Counted from the stretch's first letter, positions 23,141 to 32,147 are shown. The stretch: DNA of 64,000 nucleotides from WLJO01 sp032117595 (GCA_032117595.1 JAULYZ010000017.1:62001-126000); one strand, 5' to 3'. Numbers and translations: made by a program. Notes: generated by a model not told the origin, from the sequence alone.

Positions 23141-23830
23141 ATGTCCGAACGCCCCCGTCGACGCATCCCCGAGGCGACGGTCGCCCGACTTCCTGAATAT
23201 CTGCGGATCCTCAGCGAACTCGACGAGGGCACCGATCACCTGTCGTCGGACCGCCTCGCCGAATTGGCCGGGGTGAATGCCGCCAAGGTGCGCAAGGACC
23301 TCTCCTACCTGGGCTCGTACGGAACCCGGGGAGTCGGCTACGAGGTGGCCTACCTCGTGTATCAGATCCGCCGGGAGCTCGGTCTCACCCATGACTGGCC
23401 CGTGGTCATCGTGGGTGCGGGCAACCTCGGACAGGCACTCGCGAACTACGGCGGGTTCAGCGACCGTGGGTTCCCGGTGGCTGGCATCGTCGACATCGAT
23501 CCCGTCAAGGTGGGGATGGTCATCGGCGGGGTCCGGGTCCGTCATGCCGACGACCTCGCCGCCGTGGTCCGGGGGCGGTCGATCTCGATCGGGGTCATCG
23601 CCACTGGCGCGGCCGCTGCTCAGGATGCCGCCGACCGTCTGGTGGCAGTGGGTGTCACCTCGATCCTGAACTTCGCCCCCACCGTGCTCAGCGTGCCCCG
23701 GGGTGTGTCGGTCCGCAAGGTCGACCTTGCCGTCGAACTTCAGATCCTCAGCTACCACGAGCAGCGCAGAAGCGGCGCCTCGCTGACTATCGTCCCTCCT
23801 GCCGATTCGAGCCGGTCGGCCACTGCCTGA
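23141..23830 (+). CDS. rex: Redox-sensing transcriptional repressor Rex
   Basis: 229 residues. The N-terminal winged helix has RLPEYLRILSEL and the recognition region LAGVNAAKVRKDLSYLGSYG. The Rossmann domain follows with VVIVGAGNLGQAL as the NAD(H)-binding loop. Rex dimers bind their operator when NAD+ predominates and leave it when NADH rises, so they report oxygen or respiratory limitation. I chose the ATG starting SERPRRRIPEATV; upstream codons overlap the operator-like palindrome. It is followed by the heme genes, as in Streptomyces. Confidence 0.95.
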   Translation: MSERPRRRIPEATVARLPEYLRILSELDEGTDHLSSDRLAELAGVNAAKVRKDLSYLGSYGTRGVGYEVAYLVYQIRRELGLTHDWPVVIVGAGNLGQALANYGGFSDRGFPVAGIVDIDPVKVGMVIGGVRVRHADDLAAVVRGRSISIGVIATGAAAAQDAADRLVAVGVTSILNFAPTVLSVPRGVSVRKVDLAVELQILSYHEQRRSGASLTIVPPADSSRSATA

Positions 23831-23919
23831 GAGCCATTGTGATGCCCCGCACCGACCCCCGACCGAGCCTTGGCAGGACCGTCGGCGGAGCCATCCCGCA
23901 GGTCGGGGAGTAGGCAGCG

Positions 23920-25182
23920 ATGTCGGTCGTCATCATCGGGGTGAATCACCGCTCTGCGCCGCTCTCGTTGCTCGAGCGTCTTGCAGTGAGCGGTGACCAG
24001 ATCGTGAAGGCGCTGCACGATGTGTGCAGCAAGCCGAATATCACCGAAGCAGTCGTGCTCTCCACCTGTAACCGCATCGAGGTGTACGCAGTCGCCGAGC
24101 GCTTCCACGGCGCCTATGGCGATGTCCGTGATGTGTTCTGCTCCATTGGCGGTCTTGCCCCCGAGGAACTGCATCCGCACCTCTACAGCCAGCACGACGA
24201 TGCTGCGGTCTCGCACCTGTTCGAGGTGGCAGCGGGGCTCGACTCGGCGGTGCTCGGCGAGAGCGAAATCCTTGGTCAGGTCCGCAACGCGTGGGAACTC
24301 GCACGAGCCGAGGGCGGCGCAAAGTCCACGCTCAATCTGCTCTTCCGCCACGCCCTCGAGGTGGGCAAGCGAGCCCGTACTGAGACTGCAATCGGTCGTG
24401 GGACAGCCAGTGTCTCTCATGCTGCGGTGGAGATGGCCGAGGAGCGTCTCGGCTCACTCGTCGGCCGCCGCGTGCTCGTCGTGGGCGCCGGAGAGATGGC
24501 CGAGGGAACTGCAGTGGCGCTGCGGAGTGCGGGCGTCGGCGAGATCGCCGTCACCAATCGCACTCCCGAGCGGGCTGCACAGTTGGCTGCTCGCGTGGAG
24601 GGGCGCGTGCACCCGTTTGCCGATCTGGGTCCTGCGCTCGCCGAGGCCGATCTCGTGGTGACCTGCACCGGCTCGGGCTCGGCCATCATCGATGTGGACA
24701 CCGTCGAGCAGGGTCTGCCGAGCCGCCACGGACGACCACTGTTGATCGTCGACATTGCGGTGCCCCGCGACGTCGACAGCGGTGTTGGCCTTCTCCCTGG
24801 CGTGACGCTGCTCGATCTCGACGACCTGCGGAACTGGGCCGAGCGCGGGCTCGAGTTGCGTGCAGCCGAGGCCGAACGGGTTCACCAAATCGTCGACGAG
24901 GAAGTCGAGCACCACGTGCTCGACGCGGTGGCGCGTCAGGCGGCGCCGCTCGTCGCTGCGCTCCGCGCCAAGGCCGAGTCCATCCGTCAGGCCGAACTCA
25001 CCCGCTTCCAGTCGCGTCTCGGTGACCTCACCCCCGCCCAGCGGGAGGCCGTCGAGGCACTCACTGCGGGCATCGTCAACAAGCTCCTGCACGATCCCTC
25101 GGTTCGCCTGAAGGACGATGCGGGCTCGCCGCGCGGCGAGCGTTACGCATCGGCGCTGCGGGAACTGTTCGACCTTTCATGA
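23920..25182 (+). CDS. hemA: Glutamyl-tRNA reductase
   Basis: 420 residues. The catalytic Cys50 lies in VVLSTCNRIEVY, and the N-terminal domain also has GVNHRSAPL and GESEILGQVR. The NADPH domain has VLVVGAGEMAEG. The C-terminal helical dimerisation domain ends in ERYASALRELFDLS. It reduces glutamyl-tRNA-Glu to glutamate-1-semialdehyde, the first committed step of the C5 heme pathway. A tRNA-Glu gene is present at the window start. It is 89 bases after rex and overlaps hemC by four bases. Confidence 0.96.
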   Translation: MSVVIIGVNHRSAPLSLLERLAVSGDQIVKALHDVCSKPNITEAVVLSTCNRIEVYAVAERFHGAYGDVRDVFCSIGGLAPEELHPHLYSQHDDAAVSHLFEVAAGLDSAVLGESEILGQVRNAWELARAEGGAKSTLNLLFRHALEVGKRARTETAIGRGTASVSHAAVEMAEERLGSLVGRRVLVVGAGEMAEGTAVALRSAGVGEIAVTNRTPERAAQLAARVEGRVHPFADLGPALAEADLVVTCTGSGSAIIDVDTVEQGLPSRHGRPLLIVDIAVPRDVDSGVGLLPGVTLLDLDDLRNWAERGLELRAAEAERVHQIVDEEVEHHVLDAVARQAAPLVAALRAKAESIRQAELTRFQSRLGDLTPAQREAVEALTAGIVNKLLHDPSVRLKDDAGSPRGERYASALRELFDLS

Positions 25183-25961
25183 GCCGAGTGCTGCGTATCG
25201 CCACCCGTGGCAGTGCGCAGGCCCGCCGTCAGGCCGATCTCGCCGCCGAACACCTGAGCGCCCGCACCGGTGTGCAGGTGGAGTTCGTCATCGTGCAGAC
25301 CACCGGCGATCAGCGTCAGGACGTGCCGCTGCACCAGATCGGCGGGCAGGGGGTGTTCGTGAAAGAGGTGCAGCGCGCCGTGCTCGACGGTCGCGCCGAT
25401 CTCGCTGCGCACTCGGCGAAAGACCTTCCCTCCACACCGGCCGACGGTCTCGTCATCGGGGCGTTCTGCGAACGCCGATCACCGTGGGACGTTCTGGTGG
25501 GCCGCGCCTTCGATGATCTGCCCCACGGCGCCACCGTGGCGAGCGGATCGGTGCGGCGTCGGGCTCAGTTGACGCGACTCCGACCCGATCTCCGGTTCGT
25601 CGAACTGCGCGGCAACATCCAGACGCGGCTCGAGAAGATCCCCGCCGACGGGGCCATCGTGATGGCCGAGGCAGCGCTGCAGATCCTCGGTCTCGAGCAC
25701 CGCATCGCGTCTCGCTTCACCCTCGACCAGATGGTCCCGCAGGCGGGTCAGGGTTGTGTCGCCATCGAGTGCAGGGCCGACGACACCGAGACGCAACGTC
25801 TCCTCGCCCACCTCGACCACGCGCCGACGCGCCGCTGTGTGGAGGCCGAGCGCGCCTTTCTTGCGACGCTCGGTTCGGGTTGTTCGCTCCCTGTCGGCGC
25901 CTTTGCAGTGCCGAGCGACGACGATCGCGAGGTCATCCTGCGCACCTTTGTCGGGACATGA
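25179..25961 (+). CDS. hemC: Porphobilinogen deaminase (short C-terminal domain)
   Basis: 260 residues, against about 310 usual. Domains 1 and 2 are complete (IATRGSAQARRQAD, HSAKDLPSTP, ASGSVRRRAQL, VELRGNIQTRL). The dipyrromethane-cofactor Cys235 is present in LGSGCSLPVGAFA. Domain 3 stops soon after this, at LRTFVGT, so about 45 residues of the usual helices are missing. The stop overlaps the hemD start (ATGA), which argues that the short form is genuine and not a sequencing frameshift. It polymerises four porphobilinogens to hydroxymethylbilane. Confidence 0.92.
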   Translation: MSRVLRIATRGSAQARRQADLAAEHLSARTGVQVEFVIVQTTGDQRQDVPLHQIGGQGVFVKEVQRAVLDGRADLAAHSAKDLPSTPADGLVIGAFCERRSPWDVLVGRAFDDLPHGATVASGSVRRRAQLTRLRPDLRFVELRGNIQTRLEKIPADGAIVMAEAALQILGLEHRIASRFTLDQMVPQAGQGCVAIECRADDTETQRLLAHLDHAPTRRCVEAERAFLATLGSGCSLPVGAFAVPSDDDREVILRTFVGT

Positions 25962-26692
25962 GCACGGGGCGACGCCACACGGTGGTGGTCACCCGGGCGG
26001 CGGCCCAGAGCGCCGGTCTGTCGGAGCGACTCGAGCGTGTCGGTTATCACGTGCTCGAGGTGCCAGTGATCCAGATTGCCGATGCTCAGGACGGTGGCGC
26101 AGCACTCGACGCCGCTCTGGCTCGCCTTGCGTCCTACGACTGGCTCGTGGTGACCTCGCCGAACGGAGCTGCCCGGGTGCGCGATGCGTATGCGTCGCTC
26201 GCTACTGACCAGCGCCCTCGACTTGCTGCGGTCGGTCCGGGTACCGCGGCAGCGCTCGGTGTTCCCGTCGATGTTGTTGCGACCGACTCGGTGGGTGAGG
26301 GACTCGTCGCAGCAATGCCTCCTGGTCCGGGCCGTGTGCTCGTGGCCCAGGCCGAGGCAGCTCGCGACGTGGTCCGCGACGGACTCTCCCGTCTCGGGTG
26401 GACGGTCGACTCCGTCATTGCGTATCGAACCGTGCCGGCGGTGGTGTCGCCGCAACTCCTGCGCGATGCGGCAGCGTCCGATGCCGTCGTCTTCACGAGT
26501 GGGTCCACCATCCGGGCATTTCTGGCCGCTGCAGGAACCGGAGGAGTTCCGCCGGTGGTGGTGAGCATCGGGCCTGCAACGTCCCGTGTGGCCGAGGAAC
26601 TCGGATTGAGGGTCACGGTCACTGCCGCAGTACACAACCTCGACGGCGTTGTCGATGCCGTGCAGAGTGTGCTCCCACCCGTGGAGGGCTGA
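25958..26692 (+). CDS. hemD: Uroporphyrinogen-III synthase
   Basis: 244 residues, two-lobed HemD fold with low sequence conservation. Recognisable points are the N-terminal VVVTRAAAQSAGLSERLE, the lobe junction YDWLVVTSPNGAARV, and the second-lobe VVFTSGSTIRAFL and IGPATSRVAEEL. It closes and inverts ring D of hydroxymethylbilane to uroporphyrinogen III. Start overlaps hemC (ATGA). No methyltransferase (CobA) fusion is present, unlike many actinobacterial versions. Confidence 0.92.
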   Translation: MSTGRRHTVVVTRAAAQSAGLSERLERVGYHVLEVPVIQIADAQDGGAALDAALARLASYDWLVVTSPNGAARVRDAYASLATDQRPRLAAVGPGTAAALGVPVDVVATDSVGEGLVAAMPPGPGRVLVAQAEAARDVVRDGLSRLGWTVDSVIAYRTVPAVVSPQLLRDAAASDAVVFTSGSTIRAFLAAAGTGGVPPVVVSIGPATSRVAEELGLRVTVTAAVHNLDGVVDAVQSVLPPVEG

Positions 26693-26735
26693 ATCCCCCG
26701 GGGTGCTGCGGACGGCTCCTCCTAGGATGTCCGTC

Positions 26736-27740
26736 GTGAGTCCCCACGATGCGCAGCCGTCGCCGTTCCCGCAGTCGCGCCCACGGCGCCTGCGCCGCAC
26801 TGCTGCAATGCGAGAACTCGTGGCGGAAACCCGGCTGTCTGCCAACGACGTGATCGCCCCGCTGTTCGTCCGCGAGGGCATCAGCGAGCCACAGCCGATC
26901 GCCTCGCTGCCCGGTGTGGTGCAGCACACACGTGAGAGCCTGCGCGCCGAGGTGCGTCAGCTCGTGTCGCTCGGTGTTCGCTCGGTCATCTTGTTCGGGG
27001 TGCCGGCCGCCAAGGACGAACTCGGCTCTGCGGCGTGGGACCCGAACGGCATCGTGCAGGTATCACTCCGAGACCTCCGCTCCGATCTCGGCGACGACGT
27101 GGTCCTCATGGCCGACTGCTGCCTCGACGAGTACACCTCGCACGGCCACTGTGGTGTGGTTCGCGCCGATGGACAGGTCGACAACGATGCAACCATCGAG
27201 TTGTACGCACGTGCAGCGGTCGCCCAGGCAAACGCTGGCGTGCATGTGGTTGCGCCGAGCGGGATGATGGATGGCCAGGTTGCGGCCATCCGCAGCGCGC
27301 TCGATGCGAACGGGCACCACGAGGTTGCCATCCTTGCCTACTCGGCAAAGTACGCGTCGGCGCTCTACGGTCCCTTCCGCGATGCCGTGGATGTGCGCAT
27401 TGCCGGCGGGGGCGATCGCAAGGGGTACCAGCAGGACTGGCGCAATGCTCGCGAGGCACTGGTCGAGGTAGCGGCCGACCTCGCTCAGGGCGCCGACATG
27501 GTGATGGTGAAGCCTGCCGTCACCTACCTGGACGTGATTGCAGCCGTACGCGCTGCATGCAGCGTTCCCGTAGCTGCCTATCACGTATCGGGCGAGTACT
27601 CGATGATCAAGGCGGCGGCCGCCAACGGTTGGGTCGACGGAGATGCAGTGGCTATCGAACAGCTCACCGCCATCAAGCGCGCCGGCGCCGATCTCATCCT
27701 CACGTACTTCGCGCGCGACGTGGCGGAGCGCTGGACATGA
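26736..27740 (+). CDS. hemB: Delta-aminolevulinic acid dehydratase (porphobilinogen synthase)
   Basis: About 334 residues. The Schiff-base lysines are visible in ILAYSAKYASALYGPF and MVMVKPAVTYLDV. The metal loop reads MADCCLDEYTSHGHCG. Two of the three classical zinc cysteines are kept and the middle one is Asp, with an extra adjacent Cys. It condenses two aminolevulinates to porphobilinogen. I chose the GTG with TAGGA eight bases upstream; an in-frame ATG at 26727 overlaps that Shine-Dalgarno. Stop overlaps hemL (ATGA). Confidence 0.94.
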   Translation: MSPHDAQPSPFPQSRPRRLRRTAAMRELVAETRLSANDVIAPLFVREGISEPQPIASLPGVVQHTRESLRAEVRQLVSLGVRSVILFGVPAAKDELGSAAWDPNGIVQVSLRDLRSDLGDDVVLMADCCLDEYTSHGHCGVVRADGQVDNDATIELYARAAVAQANAGVHVVAPSGMMDGQVAAIRSALDANGHHEVAILAYSAKYASALYGPFRDAVDVRIAGGGDRKGYQQDWRNAREALVEVAADLAQGADMVMVKPAVTYLDVIAAVRAACSVPVAAYHVSGEYSMIKAAAANGWVDGDAVAIEQLTAIKRAGADLILTYFARDVAERWT

Positions 27741-29074
27741 CCCTGCCGTACTGCGAACCCGATGCATGCGCCCGAGCAGGCTGCGAGCCCATGGTGTGTC
27801 GCGGCCGCGGCGTGCCGTCGAACGAAGTGCTCTTCGAGCGTTCCTCCGCCGTGATTCCGGGTGGGGTGAATTCGTCGATCCGTGCGTTCCGCGCCGTCGG
27901 CGGGACGCCGTACATCGTGAGTCGCGCCGAGGGTGCTGCGGTGTGGGATGTCGAGGGACGTCGCTATCTCGACCTCGTACAGAGTTATGGGGCAATCATT
28001 GCGGGACACGCTCATCCCAAGGTGATCGAGGCGATCACCCGTGCTGCTGCCGACGGCACCTCGTACGGTGCGCCGACTCCGCGCGAGATGAAGCTGGCCG
28101 AGGCGATTCGCGAGCGTGTCCCTTCGTGCGAACGCGTGCGGCTGATGAACTCGGGGAGCGAGGCCACCACCACTGCAGTGCGACTGGCGCGCGGTGCTAC
28201 TGGCCGAGACCGGATCGTGAAGTTCGCAGGCTGTTTCCACGGCGCAGTCGATGCCCTGCTCGCAGCCGGTGGTTCGGGTGTGGCGACACTCGGTCTGCCC
28301 GGTACCGCCGGCGTTCCTGCTGCTGCAGTGTCTGAGACCCTCGTGGCGCCGTTCAACGTGGTGCCCCGTCTCGACGAGAGCGTCGCCGCAGTGATTCTCG
28401 AGCCACTACCGGCCAACATGGGTCTCGTAAAGCCTGCGCCGGGCTTCCTCAAGGGTCTGCGCGCCGAGTGCGACCGCGTCGGTGCGGTGCTCATCTTCGA
28501 CGAGGTGATCTCCGGCTTCCGTGTCGCTCCCGGTGGCTTCCAAGAGGTGTGCGGCGTGATCCCGGACCTCACGTGCTTCGGGAAGGTGATCGGCGGCGGC
28601 CTGCCGATCGGTGCGGTCGGCGGACGTCGCGATCTCATGGAGAATCTGTCGCCGCTCGGAAGGGTGTTCCACGCCGGCACGCTCGCAGGAAACCCACTCG
28701 CAACAGCGGCAGGTCTTGCCGCGCTGAGCCTGCTCGAGGAGGGGAGTTACGAGTTCCTCGCCCAGCAGGCACATCGCCTCGCCGACGGTCTCCAGGAGGC
28801 GTTCGCCGCAGCAGGAATCGCAGCACACGTGCCGGTGGTCGAGTCGCTCGTAGGGCTCCACCTCGCCGCCGAACCGGCACACAATTTCGACGAGGCCAAG
28901 CAGACCAACGAGGCCCTGTACGCGCGTTTCTTCCACGCAATGCTCGACGAGGGCGTTGCACTGGCCCCCGGCGCGTACGAGGTGCTGTTCTGCGGTCTGG
29001 CACACACGAACTCGGTGATCGACGCCATCGTCGACTCGGCGGGCCGCGCTGCGCGTGTCGCTGCCGCAGGCTGA
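27737..29074 (+). CDS. hemL: Glutamate-1-semialdehyde 2,1-aminomutase
   Basis: 445 residues from the coupled ATG. PLP-dependent: the lysine sits in LTCFGKVIGGGLPIGA, with the upstream IFDEVISGF aspartate and MNSGSEATTTAVRLAR for phosphate binding. It converts glutamate-1-semialdehyde to 5-aminolevulinate, the product used by HemB. The first 18 residues (CEPDACARAGCEP) are Cys-rich and not typical. An ATG at 27791 would give a conventional N-terminus (MVCRGRGVPSNEVLF). It ends the rex-hemACDBL run. Confidence 0.94.
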   Translation: MTLPYCEPDACARAGCEPMVCRGRGVPSNEVLFERSSAVIPGGVNSSIRAFRAVGGTPYIVSRAEGAAVWDVEGRRYLDLVQSYGAIIAGHAHPKVIEAITRAAADGTSYGAPTPREMKLAEAIRERVPSCERVRLMNSGSEATTTAVRLARGATGRDRIVKFAGCFHGAVDALLAAGGSGVATLGLPGTAGVPAAAVSETLVAPFNVVPRLDESVAAVILEPLPANMGLVKPAPGFLKGLRAECDRVGAVLIFDEVISGFRVAPGGFQEVCGVIPDLTCFGKVIGGGLPIGAVGGRRDLMENLSPLGRVFHAGTLAGNPLATAAGLAALSLLEEGSYEFLAQQAHRLADGLQEAFAAAGIAAHVPVVESLVGLHLAAEPAHNFDEAKQTNEALYARFFHAMLDEGVALAPGAYEVLFCGLAHTNSVIDAIVDSAGRAARVAAAG

Positions 29075-29127
29075 CCGACTGCGCTCGCTGATCTGCCTCA
29101 ACATCGCTCGGCCCGTAGTGTGAAACC

Positions 29128-29667
29128 GTGACGCGCTGGCAGGCCGTGTACCGCTGGATCGGGGCAGTGGTGGCCCTCGGCGTCTTGGTCGGACTCTGGT
29201 ACCTGGCCTTCGGTCGCGACGGTGGCGGCGACAGTTCCCTGTCCGGTGAGGAGCAGAGCCGACGCATCGACGTGGTCGTCGATCTCGGTACGCCCGCTGA
29301 TTCGGGCTGTTCGGTCGATTCTGTCGAGGTTGGAGCGGTCGACCTCGATGCTGCGCTCACCGAGGCATCAACCGGTTGTGTGCTCGTGGGGTCGCGCTCC
29401 GACGACGGTGCGCTCGGCTGGTTCTTCGTCGGTCGCGCAACGGGCAACGGAACGGTTCGTGTCCCACGCCCGGTGGAGGTGGGCCAGACGCGCGCCGCAC
29501 TCTCGAACGGAGCCGTCGTGCTGCTCGGCGATGACGTGCGGGTGCGCTGCACTGCCGATCCCAATGCGCGCTACGAGATCTGGATCGCGGAGGGCCTCGC
29601 AACGGCCGGGTATCTCGATCCGCAGGGTCGTCTCGTGGGCATCGACTGCAGCGAGTCGCAGGCCTGA
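29128..29667 (+). CDS. Hypothetical membrane-anchored protein
   Basis: 179 residues, GTG start. One helix near residues 9-28 (GAVVALGVLVGLWYLAFG) is followed by a Gly/Asp linker and an extracytoplasmic domain of about 130 residues with four Cys (in SGCSVDS, STGCVLV, VRCTAD and IDCSES). These could form disulfides. No family is recognised. It follows hemL by 53 bases and may be read through from the heme operon, but a functional link is not evident. Confidence 0.65.
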   Translation: MTRWQAVYRWIGAVVALGVLVGLWYLAFGRDGGGDSSLSGEEQSRRIDVVVDLGTPADSGCSVDSVEVGAVDLDAALTEASTGCVLVGSRSDDGALGWFFVGRATGNGTVRVPRPVEVGQTRAALSNGAVVLLGDDVRVRCTADPNARYEIWIAEGLATAGYLDPQGRLVGIDCSESQA

Positions 29668-29712
29668 GGCACTGATCTGCCCCACGCTGAGGCCGTGGTG
29701 CGCAGCAGGTGA

Positions 29713-30987
29713 CTACGCGTCGGGAGCGAGACGCACGAGAGCAGCAGCTGCCTTGTACGCCGCCTCGGCCGGACCGATCTCGTCGGGCCGCAGCAGGTTC
29801 GCCATGATGCGCAGCACCCATTCCATGAGCGTCCGGCTGTTCATACCCACGCGCGTCAGTTCGCGCATCAGGAGCGGCTTGCCGATGATGCGTGCAAAGA
29901 GCCGGGCCACCTTGAAGTACTGGCCGAACTCGGCATCGAGCACCTTCGGGTAGCGGGCCAGTGCAGCGGGATCCGATTCGGTGATGGCCTCGTGCAGGAT
30001 GTCGGCAGCGATGCGTGCCGTTTCGTACGCGTAGTCGATGCCCTCACCGTTGAACGGGTTCACGCTTCCCGCAGCATCGCCGACAACGAGATAGGTGGGT
30101 CCTGCCTTGGGGCCCACCGAGCCACCCATCGGGATGCGTCCTGAGGTCGCGCGTGTCGTGGGGTTGCCCGGGTCGATTCCCCAGCTGTCGGCGATCTGGT
30201 GCGCGTAGGCGTCGAGCAGATGCGTGGTGTTCACGCTCTTGAAGTCGCGGAAGGTGGAGAGCAGACCGACGCCGATGTTGACGGTGCCGTCGCCCACCGG
30301 GAAGATCCATCCGTATCCCGGAAGAGGGTTCCCTCCGCGGTCCTTCACGTCGAGAGCAGATTCGATCCACGGCTCTGCGTGTCGCGGCGACTCCCAGTAG
30401 GTGCGAATCGCGGTTCCGTACGGCCACTCGCGTGTGCGGAAGGTTCCGAGTGCACGACCGAACCGACTGTTGGCGCCGTCGGCCACGACGACATAGCGCG
30501 CCGTGATCTCCTCGGGCGACGACGCACCCTTGGTCTGCACGGTGGCACCGCGCACGAAGCCTCGCTCGACGATGGGGCCAAGAGCCTCCGTGCCCTGGAG
30601 GATGGTTGCCCCGGCGGCCTCGGCGTTGCGTGCCACCATCCAGTCGAGCTCTCGCCTGCGCACCACGTAGCCGTGCGACGGATAGATCGGGTGGCTCGGC
30701 CACTGCAGTTCGAGTTCCTTGCCCATGCCGGTGGAACGCAATCCCTGATACCGATGGAACTGGGTCAACTCATCAGCGAGACCCATATCGACCAGCTGCT
30801 TGACGCCGCGGGGGGTGAGTCCATCCCCGCAGGTCTTCTCCCGCGGATACGTCTTGCGTTCCACCACCGCCACCCGGTGGCCATGCTTGGCCAGCCAGTA
30901 CCCCGCAGCGCAGCCTGCGGGCCCACCACCGATGACGAGCACGTCGTACGGGTTCGAGGTCACCGGGTCAGTGTGCCCAGACCCCAC
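29713..30987 (-). CDS. Geranylgeranyl reductase family protein, probable menaquinone side-chain reductase
   Basis: 424 residues, FAD-dependent. The dinucleotide-binding motif is VLVIGGGPAGCAAGYWLA. Other family blocks are KTCGDGLTPRGV, YVVVADGANSRFGR and the second FAD motif VGDAAGSVNPFNGEGI. In mycobacteria the homologue MenJ saturates one isoprene unit of menaquinone; relatives reduce geranylgeranyl chains. Location next to the bc complex and nuo genes favours a menaquinone substrate (inference). An in-frame GTG eight codons in, before TSNPYDVLVIGGG, is an alternative start. Confidence 0.85.
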   Translation of the reverse strand: MGSGHTDPVTSNPYDVLVIGGGPAGCAAGYWLAKHGHRVAVVERKTYPREKTCGDGLTPRGVKQLVDMGLADELTQFHRYQGLRSTGMGKELELQWPSHPIYPSHGYVVRRRELDWMVARNAEAAGATILQGTEALGPIVERGFVRGATVQTKGASSPEEITARYVVVADGANSRFGRALGTFRTREWPYGTAIRTYWESPRHAEPWIESALDVKDRGGNPLPGYGWIFPVGDGTVNIGVGLLSTFRDFKSVNTTHLLDAYAHQIADSWGIDPGNPTTRATSGRIPMGGSVGPKAGPTYLVVGDAAGSVNPFNGEGIDYAYETARIAADILHEAITESDPAALARYPKVLDAEFGQYFKVARLFARIIGKPLLMRELTRVGMNSRTLMEWVLRIMANLLRPDEIGPAEAAYKAAAALVRLAPDA

Positions 30988-31066
30988 AGCAACCGCACCG
31001 TTTCGTTGGTCACCGACTCACGGGTCGGCCAAGCCGGTCTGTCGGGTGGTGCTCAGTCGTGGTGCT

Positions 31067-31082
31067 CAGCCCGAACGGGCTG
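31067..31082 (-). terminator. Hairpin after the cytochrome c gene
   Basis: CAGCCC and GGGCTG enclose a four-base loop, 23 bases after the stop of the minus-strand cytochrome c gene. There is no T-tract. Nearby is a short direct repeat GTGGTGCTCAG (about 31046-31068). Confidence 0.4.
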
Positions 31083-31105
31083 CGACCAAGGTGGGTGGGT
31101 GGGGC

Positions 31106-31915
31106 TCAGCCCTCGCCCATCGCGGGGTAGGCCGAGTCGCGGCCCTCGCGGGGTTCGGTCCCGACATTGGCGAACTCGGGATCCCCGAAGGTCTCGCCCT
31201 CCTCGAGCAGGAGGTACTTCGGGGCCTCCTCGCTGCACCACTGTTCGTATTCGGCCGACCACTCTTCGCTGGCAGGATCGGCGCCACCGAGGTCGTACCG
31301 CACGTAGCAGGTCACCGCCAGGATCTCCGCCGGGGTCATTTCCCCAGCCCAGCCGGGCATGACGCCGTAGGAGCCGGTCTGGTGCGGGCCACCCTCCCGG
31401 TTGGGGTTGCCGTAGATCTTGATGCCGGCGGCCTTGTACTTCTCGGTGCCGAACTCCATCCAGCGGAGGTTGTCCTCGATGGCCGGGAAGGTCTTGAGGA
31501 CTTCCTCATTGCTCAACTGGCGCCCGGCGCCACCACCGCCGTCGCCGCCGTGGCAACCAGCGCACTTGCCGTAGAGCACCTCGCCGGCAGCCCGGGGTCC
31601 GGCCACCTCTTCGGGATGGTCCTGAACGCTGCGGACGTACATCCACGCCCAGAGGGGGAGCAGAGAGAGCGGAACCATGGCCCAGTACGGGATGCGGCGG
31701 CGCTCTTTGGCCGCACGCACATAGGGCGCATCGGGCTTGGGGGGCGGGGCTGCCGGGATCGGCGCCGGTGCCGGTGCGGCTGCCCGGGCCGGGACGGCAG
31801 GTGCGGATTCGCTGGCCTTGGCCGGTGCCGAACTCGAAGCGTCCTCGGAGTCGCCGCCCATGGCTGAGCGACGATCACGGGACCGCTTCAACAGATGCTC
31901 GGGAATCTCGGTCAC
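31106..31915 (-). CDS. Membrane-anchored monoheme cytochrome c
   Basis: 269 residues. The N-terminus MTEIPEHLLKRSRDRR matches that of the cytochrome b C-terminal subunit encoded at 33926. A long Ala/Pro linker (residues 30-62) leads to one helix (about 76-94) and then an extracytoplasmic domain with heme site CAGCH (118-122). A possible Met ligand is in YGVMPGWAGEM, preceding MTPAEILAVTCYVRY. Transcribed divergently from the bc operon. It probably relays electrons from the bc complex to the caa3 oxidase (inference). Confidence 0.85.
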   Translation of the reverse strand: MTEIPEHLLKRSRDRRSAMGGDSEDASSSAPAKASESAPAVPARAAAPAPAPIPAAPPPKPDAPYVRAAKERRRIPYWAMVPLSLLPLWAWMYVRSVQDHPEEVAGPRAAGEVLYGKCAGCHGGDGGGGAGRQLSNEEVLKTFPAIEDNLRWMEFGTEKYKAAGIKIYGNPNREGGPHQTGSYGVMPGWAGEMTPAEILAVTCYVRYDLGGADPASEEWSAEYEQWCSEEAPKYLLLEEGETFGDPEFANVGTEPREGRDSAYPAMGEG

Positions 31916-32128
31916 GAACGAACCCTTTCGACCAACGTCAATCCAACGACCAAGACTAGAGCCGAGAGGGCCGCAAGACGGAATTTCTTCGCAACAGACT
32001 TTTGTGGGCCGCTCGGCCCCCGAGTGGGACGCCTGCGCAACGCCGGTGACCCATCACGCTCGCCACGAAAGTCACACCGATCGGGCGGTGGTCGGGTTGG
32101 CTCGGTCGGGGGTCCGTCGGGGTAGTGT

Positions 32129-32146
32129 TCGTGAGCGGAATCACAA
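32129..32146 (+). promoter_or_regulatory. Candidate Rex operator upstream of the bc-nuo gene run
   Basis: TCGTGAGCGGAATCACAA is an imperfect palindrome with a perfect right half (TCACA) and a left half differing by one base, spaced as in Rex sites. It matches nine of twelve positions of TGTGAA-n4-TTCACA and lies 75 bases before the first gene of the bc operon. Streptomyces Rex also controls nuo genes (family knowledge). Like the site at rex, it could arise by chance. Confidence 0.45.
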
Positions 32147-32147
32147 A

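Noticed and set aside
23842..23913. A 23-codon ORF between rex and hemA
   Set aside because: Pro/Arg/Gly-rich, no Shine-Dalgarno and no helix or motif; a small frame of this size is expected by chance.
25940..26010. Frameshift at the hemC end as explanation of the short protein
   Set aside because: No domain 3 sequence is readable in the other frames, and the following frame opens directly into a good HemD N-terminus with an ATGA overlap.
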